From Branchiostoma floridae (lineage: Eukaryota > Chordata > Leptocardii > Amphioxiformes > Branchiostomatidae), in the NCBI RefSeq assembly GCF_000003815.2, contig NC_049980.1, positions 4,438,124 through 4,465,623 on the forward strand: a DNA stretch of 27,500 nt, given 5' to 3'. Under the pieces are notes generated by a model. It was not told where the DNA came from. It did no database searches and saw only the letters and a program-made list of their open reading frames with translations. Shown in pieces: positions 20,201 to 27,500 of this stretch. Position 1 is the stretch's first letter. Each line of letters starts with the position of its first letter. A program made the translations under genes and the position numbers.

Positions 20201-21412
20201 GCGTTGGAATTCAAATTTTTATCTTGCCAACCACTATAGAACCCCATCGTCGTCGTTTCATTTGTACTGCCAAAGATGTGACTGAGATGCGGTGCTTTCT
20301 TTTACTTCAAACTACCACCACCCCAAACAATCTATTCCTAGCTGGTGTAGGAAGGGAGGAGCAACGTTATTTGATGCGACAATGACTCCACCATTTGGCG
20401 ATCACACCCTATATTGCATGTTCCCGATCAAATCTTTAAAAGAATGTTTCAGAAACCTCTCAACCTCCGAACCTTTACCACTTCAGTTCTTTAAAATAAA
20501 TGCTTGTTCTTCCTGGTTAACGAAACTAGCTAAATGTGCTCATCACAATATACAAATGAAGTCACCGGTTCTGATGAATAACGGTGTTTTCATGATTAAG
20601 AAAACCTTATATCCTTTTCTCTATGTATTGATATTACAAATTACCCTTTCTAATAGTTGATTGCTTCGGATCCGGAACAGTGGCAGGAGCAGCCGTGGGC
20701 TGCCTTGCTGCTGGGGTGCTGCTAGGGAGCGCTGCAGTCTTCATACTTCTTCGTTTACGAACGGCAGACAGTAAAAAGAACCCCACAGGTAAGTACGAGG
20801 ACTGGGGGAAAAGTTTCCACTAACCCGACAGTAAAAAAAAAAAAACTGTCGATCCTAGCTTTCTTTCGCGGTTGACTGCTAGGGCGGAAAAGGGCCATAC
20901 AAATTTAATCTGACGTCAGAGTGATGAGATTCAAATCAAGCTTCCTGTATTTCACGCTCTATTAACAGATTAAAGCTCTGAACAGTTGGTGTAAGTAAAA
21001 GAAGAAAATGTAACCCGTACCTACTGATGAATCTATTTTTTCATGATCGTAATTGGGGTTCCTAGGCCTAACATAGACTGTACATGGTATTCCTCGAAGT
21101 TGGAGAAAGTACTGTTCGAAGTTGGAGAAAGTACTGTAGACAAAGTGTGACCTTACACAAGATTAACGGTATTAGTTGTAAGCATAACTACCACACACTT
21201 TTTATAACAATGACTTTTGACTCACAGGAGACGGCATCTCAGATGACCGACAGTATGAAAATGTAAGGCAAGGCAGGGTAACTTCAAGCCTTATGGAAAC
21301 CGGAAACGACGAGTACGAAGTTCCCATGGAAACCTTCCACCCGCCACCCCAGTCTAGCGGTGACTACCAGGAGCTGAGGCCTGCAGTTTATCAGAGTCTG
21401 CAGAAGAATTAG
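17266..21412 (+). CDS. Ig-superfamily transmembrane receptor with tyrosine-motif tail (6 exons, 322 aa)
   Basis: Exons: 17266-17314, 19092-19397, 19722-19982, 20130-20165, 20657-20788, 21228-21412. Every intron is phase 1, usual for Ig genes. Exon 1 encodes a signal peptide (MTAVVVLCGLLALVQQ). Exon 2 is a V-set Ig domain: Cys33, Trp46 and DDGRYYC ending at Cys97. Exon 3 is a second Ig domain, I/C2-like: Cys143, Trp155, sequon Asn152, and NDTGTYTC ending at Cys184. Exon 4 is a Thr-rich linker. Exon 5 holds a Gly/Ala/Leu transmembrane helix (~225-249) followed by basic residues. Exon 6 is a cytoplasmic tail with YENV (Y271), YEVP (Y291), YQEL (Y308) and YQSL (Y316). This suggests a cell-surface adhesion or immune-type receptor signalling through SH2 proteins. 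Ligand and name are unknown; no chitin-binding domain is present, so it is not a VCBP. The exon 3 donor (GTTTCT) is weak. Confidence 0.85.
17315..18420 (+). other. First part of Ig gene intron 1
   Basis: AT-rich intron following the signal-peptide exon. The first ~120 bases resemble the flank of the decayed exon at 17060-17150. I see no Ig exon or element here. Confidence 0.5.
18421..18815 (+). repeat. 199-bp tandem duplication in Ig gene intron 1
   Basis: AATCATGAGTTTCGGTATTC at 18422 recurs at 18621, and the copies run together to AGCGTATATA with only a few substitutions, e.g. TACTAGATTC versus TACTGGATTC. High identity implies a recent event. From 18797 to the exon at 19092 I see nothing else. 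Confidence 0.92.
20093..20121 (+). repeat. (TTTG)n microsatellite before the linker exon
   Basis: About seven TTTG units end eight bases before the acceptor AG (20128-20129) of the 36-bp linker exon, taking the place of a normal polypyrimidine tract. Confidence 0.85.
20166..20656 (+). other. Ig gene intron 4, nothing recognised
   Basis: 491-bp intron between the linker exon and the transmembrane exon. Open frames on the plus strand here have no family match. Confidence 0.5.
20789..21227 (+). other. Ig gene intron 5, nothing recognised
   Basis: 439-bp intron with a GTAAGT donor. It contains a short poly-A run (about 20831-20843) and a small local duplication of TCGAAGTTGGAGAAAGTACT at about 21094 and 21118. 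No gene seen. Confidence 0.5.
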
Positions 21413-21770
21413 ACTTTAACTAAGGATTTGCTGTATTTTACCAACCACGTCATAGATCTTATGAGATCTTTGTATATACATCTGTTTCGTTAGCAGTTTG
21501 TAATTTTTCTCTAGGAATTATAATCGTGTGATACATCTAGTATTCAAATATATGATATGACTAAATCATGACCCAGTACACGCCGTTTAAAGAATAACAA
21601 TTGTCACACGGCGACCAGCGGTTCGAATGTGGAGCTGGTATTTTGTTGCTTGTTTACCTTAAGTTTGACCTTTCTACACCTCTTTATTTATTTGTGTGTC
21701 TGGTTAACTCATGATCATCCATCTTGTCCGTTGTTGATGCTAAGTGTGTCTTGTGCATGACTACTGTTGA

Positions 21771-21776
21771 AATAAA
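21771..21776 (+). terminator. Candidate polyadenylation signal of the Ig receptor gene
   Basis: AATAAA 359 bp past the stop codon, immediately before the start of the duplicated block at 21821. It is the only canonical signal between the stop and that block. Confidence 0.6.
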
Positions 21777-21820
21777 TGTCAAACCCCACTGCACTGAGTG
21801 AAGATTCTAAACTATAGGTA

Positions 21821-22419
21821 GGTCTCAAACATGGCAAAATTCTAAATCACTTCAATAAAGGCATAAATCGGTACCTTAAAAGGAGAATGTCACCGACGAT
21901 TTACGACAAGAGCACTCCACAAAACTTCTAGAGTGCGCCAGGAGTTATATACCTTTATACCGACCCTAATAACAATTGTAATGTGATACGATTTTGATGG
22001 TGGCAGAGGAAATCCGTCATTATATCATGATAGTAAATCTGTCTTCAAGTGTGTAACATGGTAATTAACTTAGTAACAAACTAATCATGGTAACTAACAC
22101 CACATCACGATGTTCTCAACCACGGTAAACATTAGCAAGCGAAAGGATAAGTACTAGTAGTCCAGTGGCCACTACGGAGGCTGGCACTCTAGATGATTCA
22201 AACGCAAAAGGATACGATATAAGAACCATCTAGCAAGGTTCGACCACATAGTCAAATCATGTTTCAAGTCTTTTCCTTAATGTTGAATTTGACCTTAGAG
22301 TGCATACCACCATTTGAATAGATGGATATTTGAGACAAAACACACCTGATAATGACCCTTTTCCTCTGACCTCCAGGTCAGAAAGAAGTTACTGACGCCT
22401 GAGTACAAGTTTCGAAAAA
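21821..22419 (+). repeat. Duplicated upstream block of the Ig receptor gene, copy B
   Basis: Counterpart of 15177-15576 plus 16865-17265, without the Tc1-like insertion. It keeps GGCATAAATCGGTACCTTAA, GCACTCCACAAAA and CCACATAGTC. Next to the exon it keeps GAATAGATGGATA, TTGAGACAAAACACACCTG and the CTGACCT...AGGTCAG palindrome-like motif upstream of the start codon. Confidence 0.78.
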
Positions 22420-22468
22420 ATGAGGGCTGTAGTGATTTTGTGCGGTTTATTGGCATGTATCCAACAAG
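22420..22468 (+). pseudogene. Second signal-peptide exon of the Ig receptor family (orphan)
   Basis: ATG 22420 opens MRAVVILCGLLACIQQ, ending in phase 1 at a GTGGGG donor. It is almost the same as MTAVVVLCGLLALVQQ of the intact gene. No Ig domain exon follows on the plus strand before the convergent TUBGCP5 gene. It is therefore probably a truncated duplicate, though splicing to something I do not recognise is possible. The donor is weaker than the GTAAGG of the intact copy. Confidence 0.7.
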
Positions 22469-23124
22469 GTGGGGATGAATAACAGATTCAGGTGTTGGAA
22501 CTGATGCTGTTACATTTTTATGTTCGAGGATGATCAGGCACCTACTTTCTATGGTATTTGCATAGAAGTTTATGTTTTTTATGTGGGTATGACATAGATA
22601 AAATACAACACGGTGTATTCCAAATCACCCTTGGTTCCTTGGCCTGAGTAATACAATGTGTAATACAATGTGTTGTATTTTTATTCAGTGTTTATGTCTG
22701 GTATCTGTACCTGATGTTTTGGTTCACATCCCTACTCATTTCATTCCGACTTCCCACCTTATCAGATTACATCAGTTAAGGGACTGTACAAACAGCCTTC
22801 ATGTCTTATTGTTCTACAATCAAGAGTCAGGCTCACTGAATTTCGGTTGTTTATTTTCCACTTGTCAATTGTTCCATACTGCATCACAAAATGCATATTG
22901 ACAAATGTGCAAAGAAAAATCAGATGGTAACAAGCTGCAAATCTCACAGAACACGGTAAGCAAATTCGAACCTGTTGGCTCAATGAATTAGCTCTGGACA
23001 TGACAGAGAAGATGCTATATGATTGTACAGTATTTACAGGTTCATTTTTAACACACAATGAACAGTGGACCACATCTTAATGTCCTGTCCTAAGGACTGC
23101 AACCCTTTTCAGTATGCATGCGTG
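22469..23124 (+). other. Intergenic, nothing recognised
   Basis: AT-rich sequence with overlapping short open frames on both strands, none resembling a known protein or an Ig exon. Confidence 0.5.
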
Positions 23125-23212
23125 CATGTCAGGTGAGCGACACAGTCAGGATTCAAACTCACAGCTTTTTGATCCAGAGGAAGGTCTACATTGTAACCAC
23201 AAGACCATGCAT
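23125..23212 (-). mobile_element. tRNA-like (SINE-type) fragment
   Basis: On the minus strand, GGTCTTGTGGTTACAATGTA resembles a tRNA D-arm/A box, and GTGAGTTTGAATCCTGAC ~35 bases later fits the pol III B box. The anticodon region is not a clean stem-loop, so a SINE head or tRNA pseudogene is more likely than a gene. The mariner-like element begins four bases beyond it. Confidence 0.4.
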
Positions 23213-23216
23213 GCTA

Positions 23217-24152
23217 CGAGGGCGCTTCAAAAAGTAATGTCACTAGTTTCATAACAGGCTCATGTTTTCATCGAATGAGTTGAAATTTGACACAAAAGTA
23301 AAGCCATATCTCCTTTTGAGATTGATATAGCTCACTTTGTTGTTCACATTTTTATGAGTGACCGACTTGAGTTCTAGCTGACCACACCCTTGTTATCCCG
23401 TCGAAAGAAATTAGAGGTTCAATTTATGTGCAATTGATAATGTCCTTGACTCACTTGTAGCTATTGTATGAAGCTGAAATTGCACATGTATCAAGTTCTA
23501 TTTCTTCATAAGGCACATGCCAATGTTCACTATTGAAATCCAATATCATGTTTTCTTTTTTCGTTCCTTGGGTGAAGTAAGGTATGACCCCGGTCATCAG
23601 TGCCGTTAATCAGGGGTGGGCTGATTAAAGTTTATGTAGTGGACTTTTCAATAAACAAAAAGAAATCAAACTTTGCACACTTCTTGGTCTTGAAACAACC
23701 AATAAATGTGCAAAGTTTCGTATCTTTTGGTTGATGGAAAATTAGTCTACAAAACCTTTGATAAATAAACCACGTATTTGGCTATTAATCAAACTGCCTG
23801 TAATATAGTAACTCGCTCCTTTCTAGCAGCTGTAAAAGATGAACCATTGGGAGTTCAGATATGAAAATTGGCATGTAACCTATAGAGACATTTGTTATTA
23901 TACAGATGAAATTTCGGCTTCCTACAGTAGTTATAAGAGGGTCAGATCTAGAGGAACTGATCTTCTGACAAACTTCCAGGGGTATGGTTATCTTGAAATC
24001 AACTTAGTTGCTCATAAGAAATTTAACAACAAATTGAGATATTTTAATCTCAAGAGAATATGTGCCTTTACCTTTGTGCCAAATTTCATCTCATTCGATG
24101 AAAAAATGAGCCTGTTATAAAACTAGTGACATTACTTTTTGAAGCACCCTCG
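23217..24152. mobile_element. Mariner-like non-autonomous element with ~140-bp inverted repeats
   Basis: The left end CGAGGGCGCTTCAAAAAGTA mirrors the right end TACTTTTTGAAGCACCCTCG. TA stands outside both ends (23215-23216 and 24153-24154), the Tc1/mariner target duplication. The arms stay similar through TGTCACTAGTTT, ATAACAGGCTCAT, TTTTCATCGAATGAG and GAAATTTG. The interior shows no transposase motif; the 93-codon frame at 23839 is unremarkable and partly lies in the right arm. Confidence 0.88.
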
Positions 24153-24293
24153 TACATTTACTATGCACGCTATAAAACGTAATATATACACAAGTCTTTT
24201 GGATATAGTGCTATACAGTCAAGTTCTCTTTGTACATGAATAATAATCATTCATTATTAATTTTCTCTCTTGATTTCTAGCTATCTGTTGCTC

Positions 24294-24299
24294 TTTATT
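24294..24299 (-). terminator. Candidate TUBGCP5 polyadenylation signal
   Basis: TTTATT on the plus strand reads AATAAA on the minus strand, about 380 bp past the TUBGCP5 stop. If used, the MITE at 24356-24625 would lie inside the 3' UTR. Confidence 0.3.
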
Positions 24300-24355
24300 G
24301 CTCTTGCTCCGTCTCTTTATATAAGCTAGCAAATGACGAAAGCTAGCTCCTGTAT

Positions 24356-24625
24356 ACTGTAAATGGATTTGAGTTCGCGGGGAAATTTAATTTCACGTTA
24401 GCGGGAAAATGGAGTTTTCGCGGTGGTTTTAAGTTCGTGGTTTGTTTCTTCATAAGTGTCCCTGATGTGTCGGACTAGTTTCATGTACTGCCCATTCTAA
24501 GACTGTAGTCAAAAACTAAATCATTATGGAAAAATGTTTGCGGTGGTTTCAAGTTTGCGGTGAAGTGGCCACTGCAAAAACCACAAACATAAAACCACCA
24601 CAAACAAATTTTCTGCATTTACAGT
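24356..24625. mobile_element. MITE carrying a copy of the TUBGCP5 3' end
   Basis: The ends ACTGTAAATG and CATTTACAGT are inverse. Inside each end lie inverse copies of GCGGTGGTTTTAAGTTCG / AACATAAAACCACC-type motifs, rich in GCGGT. Between them, 24444-24502 is a near-identical copy of 24643-24701, i.e. the last codons, stop and start of the 3' UTR of TUBGCP5. The element starts about 55 bp past the stop codon of that gene. Confidence 0.75.
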
Positions 24626-24679
24626 ACAGTGTATAGCAGTTGGTTTCTTAATAAGTGTCTCTGATGTGTCGGACTAGTT

Positions 24680-27426
24680 TCATGTACTGCCCATTCTAAG
24701 AGACAAGGCCAGAGACTCCATGTGTGGGAAGGATCCTCTTCTGGACATGTTGATGAAGAAGGACCCCAGGAAGTCGTTACACTTCTTGAACTCATCTTCA
24801 ATTGTCTCCAGTGATTCAAGGCTGCGGATTTGAAAAACAAAATATGCCTGTAAGTACTTGTAAATCACTGCATATATATAGCATCTCAAGAATGAGACTG
24901 AGATTATAATATTATTAAATCCATCAAGAAAGGCCAGTAATACATAATGTAGTAATTGTTACCAGTGTTACTATCATGCTATCTTTTATCTGAATGTCGA
25001 ATGCAAATTCAATTCTCTAAGAGTAAGAGTTCACCACATGCACCTCACAGTAAATGTTAAACAATGGAACTGAAATTCGTAATTTTTAATGAAGACAAAA
25101 CCCATAAAGTCCTGACATAAACTGCAAGCAAAATGTTATATATGTCCAATAGCACTTAGCCCTAGACAAGTGTGTATATAATACAACAGGGCTACACAAA
25201 GGTACCTTTACCTTCATTTACATAGATGGTGTATATGACTATTGTGTTACACCCCCTCCATTTCATATGCAATATACATGTGTGTAAAATGTACATGTAG
25301 CTCAAGGAACTTACCTGATGTTGTGAAGGCCATGGTCCCAGAGGGTCTGGAAACTCACAGCCATGTTCAACATTCTCCTGACAGCCATTTTCAACAGCCC
25401 GGCCTAAAGATGGAGGAAAAAATTTAACCAGGGAAAATCACAGTTACTGTAACAGATACATGTATGGTGCGATCCAAAATTCTTGGCTTTAGAGAGAAAG
25501 TCTATTATCCATAAAGCTAGTTCACCTTTATTCGCGGGGTAACCTTTATCCGTTGTATTCAAGACTAGGGTATTTAGGGATATTAAGTCAACGGACGGTG
25601 GTTTCAAACTGCAATACCTTACAAAAATGCAATTTGAAACCACTGTCCATCGACTTGATATCCCTATAAAGGCCTTGTTTGTAAGTAGAACGAATATAGG
25701 TTACCTCGCGTATAATGGAGAACTAGCGTTACATGTATCTTCCAACTCTCAAATCATTGTCAAGTCAACATAAAAACTGTTACACCACTACAAATGTTTC
25801 CAAGGCAACATTTTTGTAAAAATGTAGAATGTTTTCCCTGTAGCCTTTTGCCAAGCTACTTGGACACAATATTTTACCTTTAGACTCTCCTTACAATAAT
25901 AGCATTGTGAGTCACTAATTCAAAAGAAAAAGTTCATTAAGTAACATCAGTAACATAATCTATGCAACTTGGCAAACAATGAAATATGCACAATTATTCT
26001 TGACCAAATATGTCACTACATTTTTGTTAAAATAGATGCAATATGGCCATTTTTAAAGGAAAGTTTGCGCGAATTGCAAGTACAAGAAGATAACACTCTA
26101 CAAATGTACGTCATCTGCATTAATTGTGAAGAAGAAGATGAAAGAAGAAGAGGAACACACCTGTTCATCAAAAATAATAAAATTGAATAATCACCTTCTT
26201 GTGCAACATGCACCTCTGATACAGCTTAGTCAGGAAAGCTGTGTGGGCCTCCACCACTCTACTCAAGTCTGAAGCCTCTGAAAATTCCTTTCTAAACTCC
26301 AGAGCTGTTGTGTAGAGGATCTGTTGAAGGTAAAAAGATACCTCCGAGTCAGTGAAAACTACAGGTAACATTTTTTGTGAGAAATTACTGAATGTTTTCC
26401 CAGTAGCCTCTTGTCAAGCTACTTACACACGATACTATTGTAAGGCTCGACCAATAGCTGTGTTGTGTTTGAGTACAACAAAAACTACTAAAACATGATA
26501 TATATAATATACATTGGTGAACAATACACATATTTGCTGTACAGCTAATATGCTGATGTCATTAATCTCTAATTGGTTCATGGTGTAATAGAGCCCATAT
26601 TGACAACATCTGTTTAAAATGATTCTTGGGTGGGTTCTTAGAAATTCACAGATTCTGATAATCACAGATAAACATCTTGTATTTTAGCTGACCAGTAGAT
26701 CAGATAAGGAAGAACAAAGGGGCGATCACAGTTAATTAATGACCTGTCAAGTACATGTGGGAAGAATTTGTTTTGTTTACGTCAGCACCCAGCTAAGAGA
26801 TAAAAAGAAGGAACACCAGAGTCCCAGGTCAGTTCAGAAGGAGAGGGCAGACAGAGGCAGTCATGATGTGACAGGGGAGAATAAAGATCGTTTCTTGGCC
26901 ACGGCAGATCTCGTGCGTCTGTGATTCATTTTCTATCGCCGAGGCCCCGGCTTCCTTCATTACAATGGCAGTTCTAAGCTCTGATTGGTTCATTGCAGAA
27001 GAGAAGAAGAAAAAAGAATAACACACCATATTGAAAACAATATGTTTTCCTACCAAGGAAAACAAATTACATATTATGTAAGACGTAGTGAGAATGGCTG
27101 TGGGAAGATGCTTTTGGTTCTTTCACCAAGTTGGGAATGTATGATATTTGGTGGCTATTAGGGGTAGGGAATATGATGGTCACAGCTGATTTTGGGCCAC
27201 CTGGTGTATGACATTGGTACTGCAGCACAGTTTTTGTATCTTCTGTCCTAGCCTAAAAACAGAAGGAAACTCCTTACCCTCGTCATGAAGTAGCTGTGCA
27301 GAGCGTTGATGAAGTGTAGAAGTCGGAGTCTCAGGAGGTGCATCCTGTGTTCCTTCTGTCTGGCAGGGATGTCGTCTGACTCCTCTGGTTGGTCAGTCTC
27401 AGCCTGAACATCTGGACTCCTGAGGT
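24680..27426 (-). CDS. TUBGCP5: Gamma-tubulin complex component 5, C-terminal part (last 4 coding exons)
   Basis: GCP5 is a subunit of the gamma-tubulin ring complex that nucleates microtubules at centrosomes and spindles. Minus-strand exons in transcript order: 27426-27278, 26320-26195, 25403-25315, 24821-24680. GT/AG junctions and phases (0, 0, 2) agree. The first continues from an exon outside the window. The residues belong to the C-terminal GRIP2 region that binds gamma-tubulin: HRMHLLRLRLLHFINALHSY FMTR, then ILYTTALEFRKEF, AHTAFLTKLYQRCMLHKK, LLKMAVRRMLNMAVSFQTLW, EDEFKKCNDFLGSFF, and the ending RGSFPHMESLALSLRMGST then TGA. The RGSFPH(M/L)ESLALSL ending is characteristic of GCP5 rather than GCP4 or GCP6. 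An Asp/Glu-rich insert (AETDQPEESDD) precedes the HRMHLL helix. About 138 residues are present, all apparently intact. Confidence 0.88.
24822..25314 (-). other. TUBGCP5 last intron, nothing recognised
   Basis: 493-bp AT-rich intron between the last two coding exons. I see no repeat or gene in it. Confidence 0.55.
25516..25727. mobile_element. 212-bp foldback element in a TUBGCP5 intron
   Basis: The two halves are inverse copies of each other with ~100-bp arms: GCTAGTTC, CGCGGGGTAACC / CGCGAGGTAACC, TAGGGATATTAAGTC / TAGGGATATCAAGTC, GTGGTTTCAAA. They are separated by only ~15-20 bp around TACCTTACAAAAATG. No coding capacity; a MITE of the foldback type. Confidence 0.82.
25804..26441. repeat. 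~75-bp direct repeat pair flanking a TUBGCP5 exon
   Basis: GAATGTTTTCCCTGTAGCCT at 25827 recurs as GAATGTTTTCCCAGTAGCCT at about 26390. Both are preceded by AACATTTTTTGT-like sequence and followed by CAAGCTACTT and ACAC-AT-ATT. The copies (about 25804-25880 and 26366-26441) lie on either side of exon 26195-26320. Confidence 0.7.
26442..27277 (-). other. Large TUBGCP5 intron, nothing firmly recognised
   Basis: About 840 bp of intron. A stretch near 26740-26930 has GATAAAAAG and GAATAAAG about 75 bp apart, weakly reminiscent of a regulatory repeat, but no ends could be defined. Confidence 0.45.
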
Positions 27427-27500
27427 CTGTACAGTGGGAAACAAGAAATCATGAAACACTGAAGTTTCATCGAATTGAAAAGTCAATGATTGAAAATAGT

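Noticed and set aside
17266-21412. Assignment of the Ig gene to the lancelet VCBP family
   Set aside because: VCBPs are secreted, with two V domains and a chitin-binding domain; this protein has a transmembrane helix and a tyrosine-motif tail instead.
23125-23212. Functional tRNA gene
   Set aside because: A- and B-box-like motifs are present, but no intact anticodon arm or cloverleaf can be drawn.
23839-24120. 93-codon plus-strand frame within the mariner-like element
   Set aside because: No transposase motifs, and its 3' part is the inverted repeat; probably chance.
26740-26935. Possible solo LTR (GATAAAAAG promoter-like and AATAAA-like signals, TGT start, TCA end)
   Set aside because: No target-site duplication and no second copy or internal region in the window, so the ends are arbitrary.
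24680-27426. Assignment to TUBGCP4 because ADAL and TUBGCP4 are near each other in human
   Set aside because: The RGSFPH-ESLALSL ending and the ALHSYFMTR-ILYTTALEF junction fit GCP5; synteny alone is not enough.

Overview
The window looks like nuclear DNA of a lancelet (Branchiostoma-type invertebrate chordate). Genes are split into short exons with GT/AG introns, the proteins resemble vertebrate orthologues throughout, and the introns and intergenic DNA are AT-rich and full of small mobile elements. The species call is inference; no database search was possible.

Layout. (1) 34-2866, + strand: RAD52 (single-strand annealing and recombination mediator), three coding exons, with a Ser/Thr/Asn-rich hexapeptide repeat in the middle and a tiny last exon carrying the C-terminal nuclear localisation signal. 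(2) 3989-4919: copy 1 of an unclassified ~0.93 kb mobile element; copy 2 lies inverted at 8973-10224. (3) 5257-13388, + strand: complete ten-exon ADAL / MAPDA (N6-methyl-AMP deaminase, 351 aa, all zinc-site motifs present). Its introns hold a poly-G tract, a TGAA-type minisatellite, a hAT-like element with a nested TAA-flanked MITE, a 0.6 kb polypyrimidine tract, element copy 2 and a long foldback element. (4) 13269-14881: a 287-bp tandem repeat made from the 3' tail of the last ADAL exon plus flank. It has been interrupted by a 5'-truncated LINE, a PIF/Harbinger-like MITE and a 40-bp hairpin insertion. Each insertion has an uninterrupted repeat unit beside it, so its boundaries and target-site duplication can be read directly. 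(5) 15177-17150: duplicated upstream DNA of the next gene, interrupted by a dead Tc1-like transposon and followed by a decayed extra first exon. (6) 17266-21412, + strand: a six-exon type I membrane protein of 322 aa (signal peptide, V-set Ig, second Ig domain, transmembrane segment, tail with four tyrosine motifs), probably an immune-type receptor. (7) 21821-22468: second copy of the same upstream DNA and signal-peptide exon, with no further Ig exons visible. (8) 23217-24152: mariner-like long-TIR element. (9) 24680-27426, - strand: the last four coding exons of TUBGCP5 (gamma-tubulin complex component 5). A MITE just beyond its stop codon contains a second copy of the gene's 3' end.

The genes do not form a pathway: DNA repair, nucleotide salvage, a cell-surface receptor and microtubule nucleation sit side by side. 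The coherent stories are in the DNA itself: local tandem duplication of exon pieces followed by repeated transposon insertion, and birth or decay of a tandem Ig receptor family.
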